From NCBI GenBank assembly GCA_019634165.1, contig JAHQVT010000006.1, positions 620,001 to 684,000 on the forward strand: 64,000 nucleotides of DNA, read 5' to 3'. Origin of the DNA: Rhodospirillales bacterium (GTDB lineage: Bacteria > Pseudomonadota > Alphaproteobacteria > Rhodospirillales > Thalassospiraceae). Positions 47,762 through 58,038 of the stretch are shown in pieces. The notes beneath the pieces are model-generated. The model did no database searches and had not been told where the DNA came from. It saw only the letters and a program-made list of their open reading frames with translations. Within the stretch, counting starts at the first letter, position 1. The number at the start of each line of letters is the position of its first letter. The translations under genes and the position numbers were made by a program.

Positions 47762-48262
47762 ATGCAGATTGAAAAAGATATCTTGGCGGCTGCTGGCGAA
47801 CTTATTGCTAAATGCAGTACCAATAGCGAAATGATCGCCACGGCGGAATCTTGTACCGGTGGCCTTATTACCGGTAGTTTGACCGGTGTGGATGGCAGCT
47901 CATCCGTCGTGGATTGCGGTTTTGTCACCTATTCAAACGAAGCCAAACATGCGCTAATCGGTGTCGGCAACGATCTTTTGGACCAGTTTGGGGCTGTTTC
48001 CGAACCGGTTGCCCGTGCCATGTGCGAAGGCGCATTAATGCGCGCACCCAACGCAACCATTGCAGTTTCTGTAACCGGCATTGCCGGTCCGGGGGGTGGC
48101 AGCCCATCCAAACCGGTTGGACTGGTTCATTTTGGCTGTGCGGGCAAAGATCGCGCAACGATCACGTATCACGAAGTATTCCCCGGCGACCGCCACGCGG
48201 TGCGCAAGGCGACCATACTGAAGGCCTTTGAGTTGATCACACAGATGATCGACCAAAAATAG
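47762..48262 (+). CDS. pncC: CinA C-terminal-domain protein (nicotinamide-nucleotide amidohydrolase)
   Basis: Deamidates NMN to nicotinic acid mononucleotide in pyridine nucleotide recycling. The 166 residues are a stand-alone C-terminal CinA domain with TAESCTGGLITGSLT near 27-41, GFVTYSNEAKHALIGV, and SVTGIAGPGGGSPSKPVGLVHFG (outline). The N-terminal molybdopterin-like CinA domain is absent. It is coupled to pgpA and converges on coq10 without a visible terminator. Confidence 0.92.
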   Translation: MQIEKDILAAAGELIAKCSTNSEMIATAESCTGGLITGSLTGVDGSSSVVDCGFVTYSNEAKHALIGVGNDLLDQFGAVSEPVARAMCEGALMRAPNATIAVSVTGIAGPGGGSPSKPVGLVHFGCAGKDRATITYHEVFPGDRHAVRKATILKAFELITQMIDQK

Positions 48263-48319
48263 CCCGCAGCAAATATGCTTGGTGCCGCGCGAACTATTTC
48301 GAAATCAAATTTTGAAAAG

Positions 48320-48778
48320 TCAGTTTTTGGAAGTTGGTAGAACCGGGTCGCCATAAACCTCGTGTGCACGGGTTTCAAAGGCACCCACCATCAGTTTGAC
48401 CGCTTCGTTAAACACCACACCGATCATTTTCTGTAACAAGGCTGACCGGAACTCGAAATCAACAAAGAAGTCGAGCCAGGTGCCACCGTCTTCGTCCTGT
48501 TCAAAGACCCAATGATTATTAAGGTATTTGAACGGGCCTTGAAGGTATTCCACATCGACCCGATGCGGACGAGACAAAGTGACTTTGGATGTATATTTCT
48601 CGCGGAACATCTTAAAGCCGATCACCAAATCGGCTTTAAGAACATCGCCTTCACGTTTGCGTACACGTGAAGCAACACACCACGGGAGAAACTCGGAATA
48701 GGAATCGATATCCGCGACGAGTTCAAAGAGCTGTTCCGGCGTATAGGGCAGTTTCCTGCGCTCTGCATGCGTCGGCAC
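48320..48778 (-). CDS. Coq10/RatA-type START-domain protein
   Basis: Polyketide cyclase/START-fold protein of 152 residues, related to the ubiquinone-binding protein COQ10 and to RatA. PYTPEQLFELVADIDSYSEFLPWC at the N-terminus and WVFEQDEDGGTWLDFFVDFEF in the middle are family marks. The likely role is ubiquinone handling in the respiratory chain; the toxin name for RatA is not supported by context. It is last in the lpd-lipA-coq10 run, 42 bases after lipA. Confidence 0.92.
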   Translation of the reverse strand: MPTHAERRKLPYTPEQLFELVADIDSYSEFLPWCVASRVRKREGDVLKADLVIGFKMFREKYTSKVTLSRPHRVDVEYLQGPFKYLNNHWVFEQDEDGGTWLDFFVDFEFRSALLQKMIGVVFNEAVKLMVGAFETRAHEVYGDPVLPTSKN

Positions 48779-48820
48779 TCAATATCTCCCCTTATCGTCG
48801 CGCGTATCGTTTCAGATTTA

Positions 48821-49819
48821 TCAAACAGCCGCTTTTTCGCGGGCTGCTGCCTTTGCCTTGGCTTCATCAGCCGCAGCCAGCTTTTTCTCACGGGCTTCAC
48901 GGAGTTGTTCGAAGTCACGATCCGCATGATAGCTTGAACGGGTCAACGGCGTTGCCGAAACCATCAAAAAGCCTTTGCCGCGTGCCATGGACGCATATTC
49001 GTCAAACTCGTCCGGGGTCACAAAACGATCGACCGGTTCGTGCTTAAGCGTCGGCTGCAGATATTGACCGATGGTAAGAAAATCAACATCGGCAACACGT
49101 AGATCATCCATGACCTGTGAAAGTTCTTTGCGCTCTTCTCCCAGACCTACCATCAGGCCGGATTTGGTAAAGATCGTCGGATCAATCTGTTTCACCCGGT
49201 CCAAAATACGCAGCGACTGATAATAGCGCGCGCCCGGACGGATGTGCGTGTAAAGACGCGGAACCGTTTCCAGATTGTGGTTGAACACGTCAGGACGGGC
49301 CTTGGCGACGATTTCAACAGCACCCGGTTTATCACGGAAATCCGGTGTGAGGATTTCAATCGTGGTTTCTGGCGACTTATGACGGATCGCTTCAATAACA
49401 CGGGCAAAATGCGTAGCCCCACCATCGGCCAAATCATCACGGTCAACAGACGTAATCACAACATGCTTAAGCTGCATATCGGCAACGGCCATTGCCAGAT
49501 TTTCCGGCTCGAACGGGTCAAGGGCATTTGGCATGCCCGTTTTCACGTTACAGAACGAACATGCACGTGTGCAGGTATCGCCCATAATCATGAAGGATGC
49601 GTGTTTCTTCTGCCAGCATTCGCCGATATTCGGGCATGCGGCTTCTTCGCAAACGGTATGCAGGTTCAGACCACGTGCAAGTTCACGGGTCTCCTGATAT
49701 CCCTTGGAGGTTGGCGCTTTCACACGAATCCAGGACGGCTTGCGTCCAGATGGACGATCAGGCCGTTTTTGCTTTTCCGGGTGACGAAGTGCTTTTGCTT
49801 CGTTTTGCGCCGTCGACAT
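48821..49819 (-). CDS. lipA: Lipoyl synthase
   Basis: Radical-SAM enzyme inserting two sulfurs into protein-bound octanoate. The auxiliary cluster cysteines are C57, C62 and C68 in [12 protein letters not shown], and the radical-SAM cysteines are C83, C87 and C90 in CTRACSFC. I start at ATG 49819 (332 residues), with GGAGG 7 bases upstream; a frame to 49894 is not family-like. Its lipoyl product is needed by PdhC and PdhB encoded just upstream, so its place in the pdh group makes sense. Confidence 0.96.
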   Translation of the reverse strand: MSTAQNEAKALRHPEKQKRPDRPSGRKPSWIRVKAPTSKGYQETRELARGLNLHTVCEEAACPNIGECWQKKHASFMIMGDTCTRACSFCNVKTGMPNALDPFEPENLAMAVADMQLKHVVITSVDRDDLADGGATHFARVIEAIRHKSPETTIEILTPDFRDKPGAVEIVAKARPDVFNHNLETVPRLYTHIRPGARYYQSLRILDRVKQIDPTIFTKSGLMVGLGEERKELSQVMDDLRVADVDFLTIGQYLQPTLKHEPVDRFVTPDEFDEYASMARGKGFLMVSATPLTRSSYHADRDFEQLREAREKKLAAADEAKAKAAAREKAAV

Positions 49820-49844
49820 AGAGTGACCTCCGAAGGATTTGACG

Positions 49845-49861
49845 GGCGGCAATGTGCCGCC
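49845..49861 (-). other. Short GC hairpin between lpd and lipA
   Basis: GGCGGCA, loop ATG, TGCCGCC: a 7-bp stem, 26 bases before the lipA start on the minus strand. No T-run follows, so an mRNA processing or stabilising element is more likely than a terminator. Confidence 0.4.
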
Positions 49862-49937
49862 ACGCCACGTATTTGTCAAACCGACATTCGTCAAAAATGG
49901 TCATACCGGGCATGTGCGCCCGATAAAACACGATATT

Positions 49938-51335
49938 TTAGAAGTGGATCGCACGACCATAGGCGTCAAGGACTGACTCATGCATCATTTCTGAAAGAGT
50001 CGGGTGCGGGAAGACGGTGTGCATAAGATCTTCTTCCGTCGTCTCAAGTCCCATCGCCACAACAAAGCCCTGAATAAGCTCGGTCACTTCGGTCCCAACC
50101 ATATGCGCGCCAAGCAATTCACCGGTCTTGGCATCAAACACGGTCTTCACAAGCCCTTCGGCCTCGCCCAGTGCAACGGCCTTACCATTGCCGATGAACG
50201 GGAATTTGCCGACTTTCACATCATAACCCGCGTCTTTTGCCTTGGCTTCGGTCAAGCCAACACTGGCAACCTGCGGATGGCAATAAGTACAGCCCGGAAT
50301 CTTAAGCGGATCAATCGGGTGGACGTTTTTAACACCTGCGATTTTCTCGATGCAGATAACGCCTTCGTGTTCGGCCTTATGGGCTAGCATCGGCGGACCG
50401 GCAACATCGCCAATGGCGTAAATGTTCGGTTCTGCCGTGCGGGAAAATTCATCCGCACCAATCACGTTGCGATCAACTTTGACCTTGGTGGTTTCAAGAC
50501 CAAGATTTTCGGTATTCCCAATGACGCCAACAGCAGAGATCACGCGATCAACGGTGATTTCCTGTTTCTTGCCGTCTTTGCCTTCAACCGTCACAACAAC
50601 ATTATCGGCGTTGCGTTTCAGATTGGCGACCTTGGCTTCTGTCAGGATTTTCATCCCACTTTTGCTCAGCATCTTCTGCGCAAGGCCAGCAATTTCCTTG
50701 TCTTCGACCGGCATGATCTGCGGCATGATTTCAACCACCGTCACATCAGCACCCATCGTGTGATAGAAACTGGCGAATTCAATACCAATTGCACCCGAGC
50801 CAACGACAAGCAAACTTTTGGGCATTTTATCAGGCGTCATCGCCTTCTTGTATTCCCAAACCACTTTACCATCGGGCTCAAGTCCCGGCAGCGAACGTGC
50901 ACGTGCGCCGGTCGCAATGATGTAATGCTTGGCTGTATAGGTGCCTGCGTCCTTCCCGGTGACCACGATCTTTTTCGGGCCATCGAATTTGGCTTCGCCG
51001 TTGATCACTGTGACCTTGTTCTTTTTCAGAAGATGGCCAACACCGCCAGAAAGCTGTTTGGAAACACCACGCGAACGTTGAATAACGGCGTCAATGTCAA
51101 AGGAAGGCTTTTCGCATGAAAGACCATATTCCTTGGCATGGTTCATGTTGCGATAAACTTCGGCTGAACGCAGCAGTGCCTTGGTCGGGATACAGCCCCA
51201 GTTCAGGCAAATGCCCCCAAGATGTTCACGCTCAACAACAGCCGTTTTCAGGCCAAGCTGGGCAGCACGGATTGCGGTTACATAACCACCCGGACCTGCA
51301 CCAATCACGATTACGTCGAAATTGCTATCCGCCAT
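49938..51335 (-). CDS. lpdA: Dihydrolipoyl dehydrogenase (E3)
   Basis: FAD enzyme reoxidising dihydrolipoamide with NAD+ in the pyruvate dehydrogenase complex. FAD-binding GAGPGG is at 12-17, the redox disulfide C43/C48 is in GGICLNWGCIPTKALL, the NAD-binding VVGSGAIGIEFASF lies near 175-188, and the C-terminal HTVFPHPTLSEMMHE supplies the active-site His-Glu pair. Length 465 is normal. It follows pdhC after 95 bases that contain a strong hairpin. Confidence 0.96.
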   Translation of the reverse strand: MADSNFDVIVIGAGPGGYVTAIRAAQLGLKTAVVEREHLGGICLNWGCIPTKALLRSAEVYRNMNHAKEYGLSCEKPSFDIDAVIQRSRGVSKQLSGGVGHLLKKNKVTVINGEAKFDGPKKIVVTGKDAGTYTAKHYIIATGARARSLPGLEPDGKVVWEYKKAMTPDKMPKSLLVVGSGAIGIEFASFYHTMGADVTVVEIMPQIMPVEDKEIAGLAQKMLSKSGMKILTEAKVANLKRNADNVVVTVEGKDGKKQEITVDRVISAVGVIGNTENLGLETTKVKVDRNVIGADEFSRTAEPNIYAIGDVAGPPMLAHKAEHEGVICIEKIAGVKNVHPIDPLKIPGCTYCHPQVASVGLTEAKAKDAGYDVKVGKFPFIGNGKAVALGEAEGLVKTVFDAKTGELLGAHMVGTEVTELIQGFVVAMGLETTEEDLMHTVFPHPTLSEMMHESVLDAYGRAIHF

Positions 51336-51392
51336 CGTAGGATCTCCTTCGCCTGCCCGTCATCGGTCACAGGTCTTTAAATTCAAATGCTT

Positions 51393-51416
51393 GCGGGGGC
51401 TGGTAAAAGCCCCCGC
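51393..51416 (-). terminator. GC-rich hairpin between pdhC and lpd
   Basis: GCGGGGGCT, loop GGTAAA, AGCCCCCGC: a 9-bp stem, 14 bases after the pdhC stop. The following bases (AAGCATTTG on the minus strand) contain no real T-run. It may be a partial terminator or a processing barrier that sets E3 output apart from E1 and E2. Confidence 0.5.
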
Positions 51417-51430
51417 GCAACTTTGGACCC

Positions 51431-52738
51431 TTAGAGCAACATGCTCAGCGGATCTTCAATAAGCTTTTTGAATTCAGCCATGAACTCAGCACCGACTGCA
51501 CCATCGACCGCACGGTGGTCAACAGACAGGGTACAGCTCATGACAGTGGCAATGGCAAGTGCGCCGTCTTTAACGACCGGGCGCTGTTCGCCTGCACCAA
51601 CTGCAAGGATGCAACCTTGCGGCGGGTTGATGATGGCCGAAAATTCTTTGATGCCAAACATGCCAAGGTTGGAAACCGAGAAGGTTCCGCCCTGATAATC
51701 AGAAGGCATCAGCTTGCCATCACGTGCTTTGCCAGCAAGTGCTTTCATCTCACCAGAGATTTCAGCAAGTCCTTTGGAACCGGCATCGCGGACAACCGGC
51801 GTAATCAGGCCACCGTCAATGGCAACTGCCACCGAGATATCCTGTTTTTTACACTGCAAGGTCGCCTTATCAGTCCAGATCGAGTTTGCAGCCGGAACAC
51901 GCTTAAGCGCCAACGAAACTGCACGGATGACAAAGTCATTGACCGAGATTTTGACACCATCACCAGCTTTTTCATTAAGCTGTTTGCGGGTGGCAAGAAG
52001 ATTGTCGATCTGACAATCAAGCGTAAGATAGAAATGCGGAACCTGTTGTTTGGATTCCGTCAGACGACGCGCGATGGTTTTGCGCATGCCGCTGTTTGGG
52101 ATTTCTTCGTATTCCGGAAGACCGGTCAAATCCGGGTTCCAGCCAGATGCCGCTGGTGCAGCCGCTGCGGCAGGAGCCGAAGAAGCTGCTTTTTCTTCCG
52201 AAGATGCAGCAGCCGCCGGTTTGGCGCTCATAGCGGCTTCGACATCGCGTTTAACGATACGACCACGCGGCCCAGAACCGTTTACTGTGGCAAGGTCGAC
52301 GCCTTCGTTCGCAGCAACACGACGGGCAAGCGGACTTGCCTTAACGCGGTCACCGCCAGATACCGGCGCAGCAGGTGCTGCCGGGGCTGGTGATGCTTCT
52401 GGTGCGGCGGACGGCGCTGGTGCGGCTTCTGCCTGTGCTGCTGGTGCGGCACCTGCAGCAGAAGTATCAGCACCTTCAAGCGCACTTGCGTCTTCGTCTT
52501 CTTCAAGCAGAAGCGCGATGACTTCGTTTACAGGAACACCTTCGCTGCCTTCGGCAACAAGGATTTTACCGATTTTGCCTTCGTCGACGGCTTCGACTTC
52601 CATCGTGGCTTTGTCGGTTTCAATTTCTGCGATGACATCGCCCGATTCAACGGTATCACCTTCCTTGACGTGCCATTTTGCCAAGGTGCCTTCGGTCATG
52701 GTCGGCGACAGAGCCGGCATCAATATTTTTACAGGCAT
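51431..52738 (-). CDS. pdhC: Pyruvate dehydrogenase E2, dihydrolipoamide acetyltransferase
   Basis: Core of the pyruvate dehydrogenase complex. The 435 residues comprise one lipoyl domain with lipoylated K43 in [16 protein letters not shown], an alanine/proline-rich linker, an E3/E1-binding domain near 140-175 ([20 protein letters not shown]) and the catalytic domain with [10 protein letters not shown] near the end. I start at ATG 52738, since [14 protein letters not shown] is the normal E2 start; a frame to 52783 adds 15 unrelated residues. Between pdhB and lpd. Confidence 0.96.
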   Translation of the reverse strand: MPVKILMPALSPTMTEGTLAKWHVKEGDTVESGDVIAEIETDKATMEVEAVDEGKIGKILVAEGSEGVPVNEVIALLLEEDEDASALEGADTSAAGAAPAAQAEAAPAPSAAPEASPAPAAPAAPVSGGDRVKASPLARRVAANEGVDLATVNGSGPRGRIVKRDVEAAMSAKPAAAASSEEKAASSAPAAAAAPAASGWNPDLTGLPEYEEIPNSGMRKTIARRLTESKQQVPHFYLTLDCQIDNLLATRKQLNEKAGDGVKISVNDFVIRAVSLALKRVPAANSIWTDKATLQCKKQDISVAVAIDGGLITPVVRDAGSKGLAEISGEMKALAGKARDGKLMPSDYQGGTFSVSNLGMFGIKEFSAIINPPQGCILAVGAGEQRPVVKDGALAIATVMSCTLSVDHRAVDGAVGAEFMAEFKKLIEDPLSMLL

Positions 52739-52802
52739 GAACACATTCTCCCGGTAACGGGGCGGTACGCTTTTAAAACGCACCTGCCCCTGTCCGTATC
52801 AC

Positions 52803-54248
52803 TTAGCGATAGCAAACGGCCTTGGCCGCATCGACGATGTGCTGCTCTTGCGGAAGTGCAAGCACTTCCAGATTTGCAGCATAAGGCATCGGAACATCTT
52901 CGCCGCTCACACGCGCAACCGGCGCGTCGAGATAATCAAAGGCATGTTCCATGACCACCGATGCGATTTCCGAACCGATACCGGCGAAGTGCCAACCTTC
53001 TTCACAGGTGACAAGACGATTGGTCTTCATCACAGAGCGAATAATGGTGTTCGTATCAAGCGGACGGATCGTACGCAGGTTGATGACCTCGGCCGAGATG
53101 CCCTGCTCTGCCAATTGCTCGGCAGCTTTCAGTGCTTTGCCAACCATGATCGAGAAAGCAACGATGGTAACATCGGTCCCTTCGCGTTCGACCTTGGCCT
53201 GACCGATCGGCAAAACGAAATCTTCATCGTCAGGAACTTCAAAGCTCTGACCATACAAAAGTTCGTTTTCCAGGAAGACAACCGGGTTCGGATCGCGGAT
53301 CGCGGCCTTCAGAAGACCTTTGGCGTCTGCTGCCGAATACGGTGAGACAACCTTAAGTCCCGGGCAATGTGCATACCAAGATGCATAGCACTGTGAATGC
53401 TGTGCACCAACGCGCGACGCTGCACCGTTCGGACCGCGGAAGACAATCGGGCACCCAAGCTGGCCACCAGACATATAAAGCGTCTTAGCAGCAGAGTTGA
53501 TGATGTGATCAATCGCCTGCATGGCAAAGTTGAACGTCATAAATTCGACGATCGGCTTTAGGCCCATGAAAGCAGCACCCGTTGCCATACCGGTGAAACC
53601 GATTTCAGTGATCGGTGTATCCACAACGCGGCGGTCGCCAAATTCATCGAGCAGACCTTGGGTGACTTTGTAGGCACCCTGATACTGCGCAACTTCTTCA
53701 CCCATGACATAGACGTTTTCATCGCCACGCATTTCTTCGGCCATTGCATCACGCAGGGCTTCACGAACGGTCTGGGTTTTAAAGCTGGTGTAGGTTTTTT
53801 CGTCCATGGTTGCGTTAATAACGCTCATGGCGCGTGGTTCAGTCTCAGAACGCTCAATCGCGCCACTGGCAGCAACCGGTGCGGCACTTGCCGTACTTGC
53901 GGCTGGTGCTTCTGCAACGGCAGGAGCCAGTGCTGCTTCCGCCGCAGGGGCGGCAGCAGGTGCGGCCGATGATGCAGAAACATTATCAAGCGCCGATGCA
54001 TCCTCGTCTTCTTCGAGGATATAGGCGATGACTGCATTTACTGCGACGTTTTCGGTACCTTCGGCGATAACGATCTTGCCCACAGTACCTTCATCGACAG
54101 CTTCGACTTCCATCGTTGCTTTGTCGGTTTCGATTTCTGCAAGGACGTCACCGGATGCGACTGTGTCGCCTTCCTTAACGATCCATTTGGCAAGCGTGCC
54201 TTCGGTCATGGTCGGCGACAGGGCCGGCATCAAAACTTCAATCGGCAT
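52803..54248 (-). CDS. pdhB: Pyruvate dehydrogenase E1 beta subunit with N-terminal lipoyl domain
   Basis: Beta half of the E1 decarboxylase. At 481 residues it is about 150 longer than usual because of an N-terminal lipoyl domain (K43 in [16 protein letters not shown]) and an Ala/Pro linker to about 145. The E1 beta body then starts near [21 protein letters not shown] and continues to [13 protein letters not shown]. This fusion is known in alphaproteobacteria. Its lipoyl domain is nearly the same as that of PdhC, pointing to duplication. Confidence 0.96.
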   Translation of the reverse strand: MPIEVLMPALSPTMTEGTLAKWIVKEGDTVASGDVLAEIETDKATMEVEAVDEGTVGKIVIAEGTENVAVNAVIAYILEEDEDASALDNVSASSAAPAAAPAAEAALAPAVAEAPAASTASAAPVAASGAIERSETEPRAMSVINATMDEKTYTSFKTQTVREALRDAMAEEMRGDENVYVMGEEVAQYQGAYKVTQGLLDEFGDRRVVDTPITEIGFTGMATGAAFMGLKPIVEFMTFNFAMQAIDHIINSAAKTLYMSGGQLGCPIVFRGPNGAASRVGAQHSQCYASWYAHCPGLKVVSPYSAADAKGLLKAAIRDPNPVVFLENELLYGQSFEVPDDEDFVLPIGQAKVEREGTDVTIVAFSIMVGKALKAAEQLAEQGISAEVINLRTIRPLDTNTIIRSVMKTNRLVTCEEGWHFAGIGSEIASVVMEHAFDYLDAPVARVSGEDVPMPYAANLEVLALPQEQHIVDAAKAVCYR

Positions 54249-54302
54249 TGTTCCCTCTCTCCCGGGAAATATCGGTCAAAAGCGGTTCGCGAAGTGTCGC
54301 GA

Positions 54303-55313
54303 TCACGCGTCGATCAGAATATCGGTGAACAGTTCAGAAACATCCGGCTCCGGACTGTTCTGCGCGAACTCGGCCGCTTTTGCGACTTCGGATTTCACTT
54401 CCTTGTCGATGTCTTTAAGGCCTGCCTCGTCGATGATTTTGCCATCAATCAGAAGCTTTTTGACCATATCAATCGGGTCGTGTTCCTTACGCATCTTGTC
54501 GAGTTCATCTTTGGTCCGATATTTCGCAGGGTCGGACATTGAATGGCCACGATAGCGATATGTTTTCAGCTCAAGGATGTAAGGCCCCTTGCCTGCACGG
54601 CAATGCTCGACAGCACGTTCGCCTGCTTCCTTAACGGCCAGAACATCCATGCCATCAACCTGCTCGCCCGGAATGCCATAAGCCATACCGCGCTGATAAA
54701 GGTCAGGACTGGACGAATGTCGCTGAGTTGAGGTGCCCATGGCATACTGGTTGTTCTCGATGCAATAGATCACCGGGAGCTGCCAAAGAGCGGCCATATT
54801 GAATGCTTCATAAACCTGCCCCTGGTTGACAGCGCCGTCACCAAGATACGTCAGGCAAACGCGGTTTTCGCCGCGATATTTGTAATTGAAAGCAATACCG
54901 GTTCCGAGCGGAACCTGACCACCAACAATGCCGTGTCCGCCATAGAAATTCTTTTCTTTGGAGAACATATGCATTGAGCCGCCTTTACCGCGGGAATATC
55001 CGCCTTCGCGGCCCGTCAGTTCGGCCATAACCCCACCGGCGTCCATGCCACATGCCAACATATGGCCGTGGTCACGGTAACTGGTGATAACGCCATCATC
55101 GCCGGTAATAGCAGCTTGCATACCAACAACGACAGCTTCCTGCCCGATGTAAAGGTGACAGAAGCCACCGATCAGACCCATGCCATACAACTGACCGGCT
55201 TTTTCTTCAAAGCGGCGAATCAGCAACATTTCACGGTAATATTTGAGGAGATCGTCACTGCTCGCCTGGTTGTCGGCGCGCGTAGTGACGCGTTTGCGTT
55301 TTGTGGTCGCCAT
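54303..55313 (-). CDS. pdhA: Pyruvate dehydrogenase E1 alpha subunit
   Basis: Thiamine-diphosphate subunit that decarboxylates pyruvate. The TPP motif GDGAVNQGQVYEAFNMAALW near 165-184 ends with the IENN that binds magnesium, and the phosphorylation-loop-like YRYRGHSMSDPAKYRT lies near 262-277. Length 336. GGGAGG precedes the ATG by 5 bases. It is first in the pdhABC-lpd-lipA-coq10 run, and a palindromic operator lies 50 bases upstream. Confidence 0.96.
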   Translation of the reverse strand: MATTKRKRVTTRADNQASSDDLLKYYREMLLIRRFEEKAGQLYGMGLIGGFCHLYIGQEAVVVGMQAAITGDDGVITSYRDHGHMLACGMDAGGVMAELTGREGGYSRGKGGSMHMFSKEKNFYGGHGIVGGQVPLGTGIAFNYKYRGENRVCLTYLGDGAVNQGQVYEAFNMAALWQLPVIYCIENNQYAMGTSTQRHSSSPDLYQRGMAYGIPGEQVDGMDVLAVKEAGERAVEHCRAGKGPYILELKTYRYRGHSMSDPAKYRTKDELDKMRKEHDPIDMVKKLLIDGKIIDEAGLKDIDKEVKSEVAKAAEFAQNSPEPDVSELFTDILIDA

Positions 55314-55363
55314 GTTTCCTCCCGGTGGATGGCTATCGCTTAAGCATCATGTATGAGCGCTTA

Positions 55364-55385
55364 ATTCGGTACTGGACCACCGAAA
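55364..55385. promoter_or_regulatory. 22-bp palindromic operator, site 3 (pdhA)
   Basis: ATTCGGTA, six bases CTGGAC, CACCGAAA. The left arm is identical to site 1 and the right arm differs at two outer positions; TTCGGT-N8-ACCGAA is perfect. On the minus strand it falls just downstream of a possible TTGCTT-N17-TATGTA promoter, where a repressor would sit. Confidence 0.65.
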
Positions 55386-55678
55386 TGACTACATAAAACG
55401 ACCTGATAGAGCAAGCAATCAAAGTCCGAGTAAACTGTTGTTTTGCAACGCACAATCACAAATAAACCTAATAATGGTTAACTTGGAAGAATTCGCGAAT
55501 ATGCAGAGATGCAGGATTTTCAGCTACTTGAGAGAAAGCTTTAATATTCGCTCATTCCACCATGTCACAAATGCTATGCTTTCCTGAGGATAATACCGCA
55601 TAGCCGTTGTAACGCGATTTCAACCCGAATAACGCATTCATTATCAATGCGATCAACCAAACTCGGTTTGAAACCGGA

Positions 55679-55701
55679 TTTAAACTAGAAGTCAGTTTAA
55701 A
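55679..55701. promoter_or_regulatory. Palindrome TTTAAACT-N7-AGTTTAAA
   Basis: Perfect 8-bp arms around AGAAGTC, three bases from a second palindrome CGGTTT-G-AAACCG (55664-55676). They lie about 350 bases upstream of pdhA and 254 bases past ftsB. No T-run, so not a terminator; function unknown. Confidence 0.45.
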
Positions 55702-55954
55702 CAACAACTTATTCAAATGAGATTATTACTGAACAATTGGCACAACCAATAATTTCACAGCAAGACAAGCCACCATCATCATTTTCGGCCGATTTTGACG
55801 ATATATTGTGATTTTTGGAAATGTGGATTCTCTGAATCGCAACATTAATCTGCCAGCGGCCGCGAACGACGTGCCCACCCAGAACCGATCACAATTGGTA
55901 TGGAAAATTTGCCAAACCGTCGACACATGCAGCAGCACAATAACAATACAGATG

Positions 55955-56308
55955 TTATTTAGTTACAGCCGCGATGGTCGCCATATCTTGATAGCCATCA
56001 TGGTGGAAGATAATCACATCGTCTGGGTGGGCCGCATTCAGCATAGTGCGTGCACGTTCATCCAGAAGATCAGGGTCAAGATGGCTTGCACGTAGGGACA
56101 AGACATGTTGTTCAAGCTTCTCGCGGCGCTCTTTGGTGTCGTCAAAAACCTTGGCGATTTCAGACACCCGATCCTGCATGGACCAATACGTCAGCAATCC
56201 ACGTTCACCTTCCACGCTGTGGAAGATGAAATAAGCCATCACTGTAAATGCGATTACCGGCGCAACAGCCTGTTTCAGGCGGCGAAAGACCGGCGAGTTT
56301 GACGACAT
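55955..56308 (-). CDS. ftsB: Septum formation initiator, FtsB/DivIC family
   Basis: Bitopic division protein of the FtsQBL complex. The 117 residues have a short cytoplasmic N-terminus, one membrane helix at about 15-31 (VAPVIAFTVMAYFIFHS), a coiled coil near 45-75 and a periplasmic C-domain with LDPDLLDERARTMLNAAHPDDVI, the family's conserved end. The eno-ftsB-pdhA order is usual in alphaproteobacteria. Confidence 0.9.
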   Translation of the reverse strand: MSSNSPVFRRLKQAVAPVIAFTVMAYFIFHSVEGERGLLTYWSMQDRVSEIAKVFDDTKERREKLEQHVLSLRASHLDPDLLDERARTMLNAAHPDDVIIFHHDGYQDMATIAAVTK

Positions 56309-56666
56309 TTACCCTTGCCCCTTGCGCAACAACGCAGATTTGGCGACGTTACAGATCGTTGCGGATCAGAAACATGAAAACAACATACGTGCTTTCCTTT
56401 GCTTTTCAGGTAGATACCATCAAACAAAGCCATAAACCCGGCAACATTACCAAACAAGTAGCGCATAGATCGGTAAAAATAGAGTTAACCCACAGGCGCA
56501 AAGCCCATGAATTACGGTCAACAGGTTAATTCTGATCGCACGTTTCCACGGCAAGATTGTGCTGATCACTTGGTCTTTACGGAATCAAAACGGGCCACAC
56601 CGACATATACCAGTGTGGCCCGAAAGACGCGCGACAGCCTGTTCAACAGAACATCGCGAAATCAGA
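56309..56666. other. Intergenic region between eno and ftsB
   Basis: About 360 bases holding the enolase terminator (56587-56622) and presumably the ftsB promoter. The 56380-56500 part is AT-rich with no recognised box. A 63-codon minus-strand frame at 56275-56466 overlaps ftsB and has no family features. Confidence 0.5.
56587..56622 (-). terminator. Rho-independent terminator after eno
   Basis: On the minus strand CGGGCCACAC and GTGTGGCCCG form a perfect 10-bp stem with a 12-base loop, then TTTT. It lies 44 bases past the eno stop. Confidence 0.88.
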
Positions 56667-57992
<1,326 letters not shown>

Positions 57993-57999
57993 TTAGCTC

Positions 58000-58035
58000 A
58001 AAAAATAATGCCGCCAATCACTGACTGGCGGCATT
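58000..58035 (-). terminator. Rho-independent terminator after kdsA
   Basis: On the minus strand AATGCCGCCA and TGGCGGCATT form a 10-bp stem, followed by ATTTTTT. It begins 4 bases past the kdsA stop. Confidence 0.93.
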
Positions 58036-58038
58036 TGA

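Larger units (their letters stand above)
55314..55954. other. Long intergenic region upstream of pdhA
   Basis: About 640 AT-rich bases between pdhA and ftsB, both on the minus strand. It holds operator site 3 (55364-55385) near pdhA. Further up are two palindromes close together: CGGTTT-G-AAACCG (55664-55676) and TTTAAACT-N7-AGTTTAAA (55679-55701). I see no tRNA and no protein with a recognisable motif; a 70-codon minus-strand frame at 55726-55938 is probably chance. There is no clear terminator for ftsB. Confidence 0.55.

Noticed and set aside
48320..48778. A RatA/RatB toxin-antitoxin system
   Set aside because: The protein belongs to the Coq10/RatA family, but there is no partner antitoxin and it sits in the lipA-lpd group; a ubiquinone role is more likely.
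55726..55938. A 70-codon minus-strand frame between pdhA and ftsB
   Set aside because: No ribosome site, no family motif and irregular composition; probably chance in AT-rich DNA.
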